In this document: piece after piece, positions 59,990 through 64,000 of the stretch
Layout of the letters: each line of letters starts with the position of its first letter
How positions within the stretch are numbered: position 1 is the stretch's first letter
Assembly: GCA_028023455.1 (NCBI GenBank)
Contig: JAQFVV010006216.1
Location: 5,226,877-5,290,876 of the forward strand
Direction of reading: 5' to 3'
Length of the DNA stretch: 64,000 nucleotides
Source of the DNA: Epiperipatus broadwayi
Lineage: Eukaryota > Onychophora > Udeonychophora > Euonychophora > Peripatidae
The notes under the pieces: model-generated
Database searches by the model: none
What the model was told of the DNA's origin: nothing
Seen by the model: the letters and a program-made list of their open reading frames with translations, nothing else
Program-made: the position numbers and the translations under genes

Positions 59990-62900
59990 ATATAAAAGGT
60001 ACATTACTTGTCAGTTTACTTATACTATGCGCATGCATTGAACATGAAAATGCATGTTGTGTGACTTAGCAATGGTTCTATAATAATTAATTAGGCACTG
60101 AGATTTATTAATTTTATTGTATGCATCCAAAAAATATATATTAGCATATACATACCTTTGAAAGGCTCATTCAACTTTGACCTTTACATGCCACTCCTGG
60201 AGAGAAATTTGCTCCCTTCCCAGAAGGATATGACTACACTATTTATTAAAACATTAGTACCTTTCTCTTAGTTAGAATGGCAAAAAAATGGATGCCCTAA
60301 TTAATTCTTCTTGACCCTGATAAAGTTTAATTGCATGATAACTCAGTCAACTCTTTATCCCAGGTAAGTGGTTTGGATGCTTGGCTAATAAAGAAGGTTT
60401 AACATTTAAATGATTGATAACAAAGAAAATTTATTAAAGACACAGCATTACACTTTTAATAGAGAATCTCTGTTTATTAAGCCCTCTCTTACACCACTTA
60501 TAAAAATTACATTTAACAATACTGATTAGAAATCAAAACTTAAAATTTATAAAATATTAAATGAATCAATAAATGGGATGGAATGGTCTGAGTTTCTCTT
60601 TTCTCTACACACTTTAACTTCTCGTATGTAATAAGTTGTCATATATACTAGATAAAAATAAATGCTAAACCACAATGTATACATGTTCAAGTAAATAACC
60701 TATTTGATGACTATGATTCAAATATTATACTCTGAGTTGATCTACATAATCTAACCGCAAGTTAATAATGTATGATATTGATAGTTCATAAATATATCCT
60801 GCAAGTAGCAGATAACATAAAATATGGAACAATTTCTAATTATTATAAAATAATCCTGCAGATAACGGATAGAATAAAATTGTCTATAGGATAGATAAAA
60901 TAGTGGTAACTTAATTTAGAAAATCCTGCATGTAGCAGATTAAATATATAAAAGAAATGTATCTAGGAACAAAACACATACACCCAATGGCTAAAATATT
61001 ACCTTGGTTACTAAGCTTACTTACTTTTTTACTTAATAAACATTCTCTATTAAAAAGATTAATAGCAGACAGGTTATTAACCAAAAAACTAAACAGATAA
61101 GTTAATGCCTATCGATCCATACAACTATAAGATTAGTAAGCCTATCTCCTGTAAATATAACTGGTTTTTTTATTAGATTATTAAACATTAAATCTGCACA
61201 TATGATTTAAATACTCCTAGGAATTATGTAAATAATTAAAATAAAACTATGAAGTAAAATCTATATGAAAAGATTCCATAATTAATTGGTTAACTCAACA
61301 ATTACAAATAAAATTTAAAAAAATATCAATATAAATAATTATACTTCCTGAAGGCTTCATTCTTCTCTGGGTTAGGGGCTTTTGAAGGAGATCTATAATC
61401 TGCTGATCAGATGATTACAGGTCTGATTTCCATGGTGTGTCAGCAAGATTGTTCAGGCAGCTATATTTCATTGGAGCTGAAAGTTACATTTTGTCACTGC
61501 ATTGAGTTTGAACAGTATGAGTATACTGAGTGCATTTTCTATTCCATGGTTATTTTCGAGAGACAATCAAAATTTGTTCCATTCTTTCAAGTGGTATGAC
61601 AATGCATGCACTCCTATGTTTTCTTTAATAATTGAACACACAGTCCTATTAAAATTTAAATTCAATTTATATTCACATTGCTTTCTTTTACTTTTTTCTT
61701 GTTTTGGTTTTATTTTTACCCTTATTGTTATTTCTCTCTTTCCTGATTATTAGATTGTTTTCATGGTTGAAGCTTTATCAAATCAAATGAATTTTTACAT
61801 GATTTCTCCAACTTCTTTCAGTTGTGTTCTTTCACTCCGACTCCCCCAATTTAAAGCTGGAAACTTCTCTTCAAAAGATAGGAAGAATTCACTTTGAATT
61901 TAAACAACTTGGCAGTGCAAAGAAAAACTTAAAATGAACAAGCTTAAATTCACCATTTGGGAAGCACAGCTATTTTTCTTTCCTCCACTTTGTCTCTTTT
62001 TCTGCATTCTCCTTTCTTTCTGTATATATTAAAATCTCTTTCTGCTGTATATATCTCTCCATATGATGCATCTCTCCATCTGTTACATTTCCATGTGTAC
62101 TATAAATCTCCATCTGTGATTTATTCTTATGATATGCTATAACTATGCTTGCTATATCTCTCCCTCACAAACTCACTATTTTAGACCACTAATCTCACCT
62201 GATCAATGCATAATATATCCCCCTCATTACATGGTGTATTTTATGATCCCCTCTACTGACTATTGTTTTTACATTTTTCACTAATGGTTACTAACATTCC
62301 TTACTATTTGCTCTTGTGTTTAGACAATACACATAGCTGAACTTATTTTTCCTATCTTTCTTTCATTATTCAATTTAAAAGAAAAGTATTTTGTCTTAAT
62401 GAAGACTTTTATCTTTTGAATCAATTTAGAATTAATGCATTAAAATTCCATTCCCATATTTTTTTAATTACATTCCACAGGTGTCAAGCTGAATGACCAC
62501 TAATGCATTTCTACATTTTTCTCTAAAACGCAATATAATAAAAGAAAATGATCATTGACTTGCCTTTGGTAATTAAAACCAAATTCTTACAATATATAAA
62601 AATTAAAATATTCAACACGCAAAAAAATAAAACTTCCACAATATAAATTAAAAACAAATGTTCAACTGTTGGATAACTTAAAACTACTTTTAAGTTTTCT
62701 CATATAAAAGTATACCCCCCCCCCCACCATCTTTACATTTATCAAAAATAACAATCTCTGACAACAAAATTATACAAACCAAAAATATACTTTAATCTGG
62801 TGCACACGAATGTACATTTATATAATGTGTAGTATCATCACTTGCATTTTTTAAAAAAAATATGTTTTGTCTGTAAGCAAAAGAGAAAAATATATCTATA

Positions 62901-62992
62901 CAGACCAATCCTTTTATTATAAGTTATATACATTTTTGTTTAAACTGTAACTATGCTTGCAGCCTTCTTGTGCCTGTTGTTTGCCTAGCACA
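59990..62992 (-). mobile_element. F5: solo long LTR-like insertion in R1 5' LTR
   Basis: About 3 kb that separates two pieces of the R1 LTR. The right end carries a terminal palindrome (TGTGC and GCACA arms at 62,969-62,992) like the F and Q families and abuts ATAT. The left border is not resolved. Contains no recognisable protein. Low in similarity to F1-F4 except for layout (A-rich left part, C/T-rich right part with TATATA on the minus strand near 62,030). Confidence 0.55.
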
Positions 62993-63130
62993 ATATATAA
63001 ATATATATGTTGGCCATATGATGATTACATATATTTACATATATGTGCTTAATCTAAGTGAGGACTTTGTGAGAGATAGTATAACTTTGTATCAGAGTTC
63101 AAATATGGTTCTGGCGGTTGCAGCAGTACA
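62993..63130 (-). repeat. R1 5' LTR, outer end
   Basis: CATATGATGATTACAT, CTAAGTGAGGACTTTGTGA and AGAGTTCAAATATGG match 48,515-48,620 of the 3' LTR. This proves that R1' continues past F5. Confidence 0.8.
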
Positions 63131-63355
63131 GAGAAATATATATGGTTCAAAAATCATTAAAATTTATATATATGTAAAGATTTAGATGATAACAGTTTTC
63201 ACTTAAATTAAGATTTGATAAAGAGTATGTTTGGAAATTATTATTAAAAATGCATGTACATATTTTAGAGTTTATATAAGTTCAGTTCATAATTTGATGA
63301 TTGTAGAATTAAAATAATATATATATAAAATATTTTTTTTATAATTTACTGTGCA

Positions 63356-63568
63356 CTAAAAAATCAAAAATAATTGTTTTCTTCAACCACAATTGGGTTT
63401 TTTATATGTAGTTTAAAATAAAAACATGGGGTGTTAAGAAATGAATTAATTCAATCATTATTAAAAAAACTCAAAATAATTATTTTCTTCAACCATAAAT
63501 TGGAGTTTTTATATTTAACCTGAAATAAAAATATGAAGTGCCCAGAAATTAAGTAACTTAATCACTAC
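63356..63568. repeat. ~107-bp tandem duplication
   Basis: Two adjacent diverged copies, each with TCAAAAATAATTGTTTTCTT (or its variant), CAACCATAAATTGG, AAATAAAAA and a TTAAT-rich end. Confidence 0.85.
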
Positions 63569-64000
63569 TTGTAAAAATTTGTGATTGAATTATTTAGTTT
63601 CTGGACTTCCATGATTACATATCAACTTAAATACAAGATGGTACCTAAAAGTACCAAGAATCATTTTCTGGAGAGTCAGTGCATTGTAGTGCATGCTTCC
63701 ATTGCTAGATGCCTCTTGTGGGGATCCCCCTGCACTATATACCAACTATTATCTAAAGTCATACTCTCACATAATGAATATTTTTGTTAAGTGCTCTAGC
63801 TTATTTGTCAATTTTTGGAATGGCAAAAAAGTTGGAACATAGCTTGAAGCAGCTTACAAACAAGTTGTTTTTGTCAAAACACAAATTTATGAATTCACTA
63901 CATTCCCAAAAAGTGTGCCAAGTGAAGTCTAATTCTAATTGTGGTAGTGTGATAAATGCAAGGTTCATCACAGTAATGAATGCCCCAACACACTGAGCCT
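63569..64000 (+). pseudogene. possible retroelement gag fragment
   Basis: Open frames of 69 and 70 codons run to the window end. Shifting frame near 63,945 gives KCKVHHSNECPN after KVCQVKSNSNCGS, which together look like Cys/His knuckles of an LTR-element gag. The match is weak, the frame is broken and the sequence leaves the window. Confidence 0.25.

Larger units (their letters stand above)
47594..63130 (-). mobile_element. R1: gypsy-type LTR retrotransposon hosting R2 and F5
   Basis: Minus-strand order: 5' LTR (63,130-59,126, interrupted by F5), gag, protease, RT, RNase H, integrase, then the R2 insertion, integrase C-terminus, polypurine tract and 3' LTR (48,627-47,594). All domains carry frameshifts and stops. 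CpGs are almost gone. RT wording (STFDLTASYWKIKLYPENHK, then KYTAFTYDGHLYQLN) resembles Ty3/gypsy elements of the Osvaldo type in animals, but that placement is from memory of motifs only. The outer LTR border at 47,570-47,595 is not exact and no target duplication could be confirmed. Confidence 0.8.

Overview
The window looks like AT-rich nuclear DNA from a large, repeat-dominated eukaryotic genome, most likely an animal. The reasons are animal-style LINEs (AP-endonuclease, reverse transcriptase, C-terminal zinc knuckle), Ty3/gypsy LTR retrotransposons with tRNA-Lys-like and tRNA-Ser-like primer sites, strong CpG loss in the older elements, and no operons or intact host genes. The species cannot be named from this sequence. 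I recognise no single-copy gene, tRNA, rRNA or CRISPR array. Nearly everything is a transposon, and almost all coding remnants carry frameshifts and stops.

Layout. 1-9,580: two decayed copies (A, B) of one LINE family on the minus strand, separated by a foldback repeat (4,665-5,790). 9,560-17,465: a plus-strand gypsy relic, G3 (gag, protease, truncated RT), split by F6, a solo long LTR with a perfect CTAA target duplication, which is itself split by F3, another long LTR. 17,466-41,710: LINE C on the plus strand. Its endonuclease is cut in two at 19,738/38,640 by a nest of three related long-LTR elements: F4 (ATAC duplication), inside it F1 (20,162-35,932), inside that F2 (24,603-32,488, again ATAC). 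F1 and F2 have LTRs of about 2.7-2.9 kb around internal regions of only 2.2-2.5 kb. The only notable reading frame is a gag-like minus-strand ORF in F2.

41,711-42,691: unrecognised DNA with a 124-bp tandem duplication. 42,692-47,425: Q, a plus-strand element of two 2.0-kb LTRs around a 0.68-kb non-coding interior with a tRNA-Lys-like primer site. 47,594-63,130: R1, a minus-strand gypsy element (gag, PR, RT, RNase H, IN). Its integrase is interrupted by a second gypsy element, R2 (49,070-55,408). R2 carries a solo Q-type LTR (49,710-52,567), which in turn carries a TIR element (50,609-51,761) with telomere-like repeats. The 5' LTR of R1 is interrupted by another long LTR, F5. 63,131-64,000: a tandem repeat and a weak gag-like fragment.

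The most unusual signal is shared by the F and Q families. The U3 end of each LTR begins with a palindrome that repeats the LTR's own terminal bases 24-37 nt inward. The stems of F1, F2 and F4 differ by paired (compensatory) changes. These elements also have very long LTRs, little or no coding capacity, 4-bp target duplications and a bias for AT-rich, often (AT)n, sites. I did not place them in a known lineage. They may be non-autonomous (LARD/TRIM-like) derivatives of an unseen gypsy-type parent.
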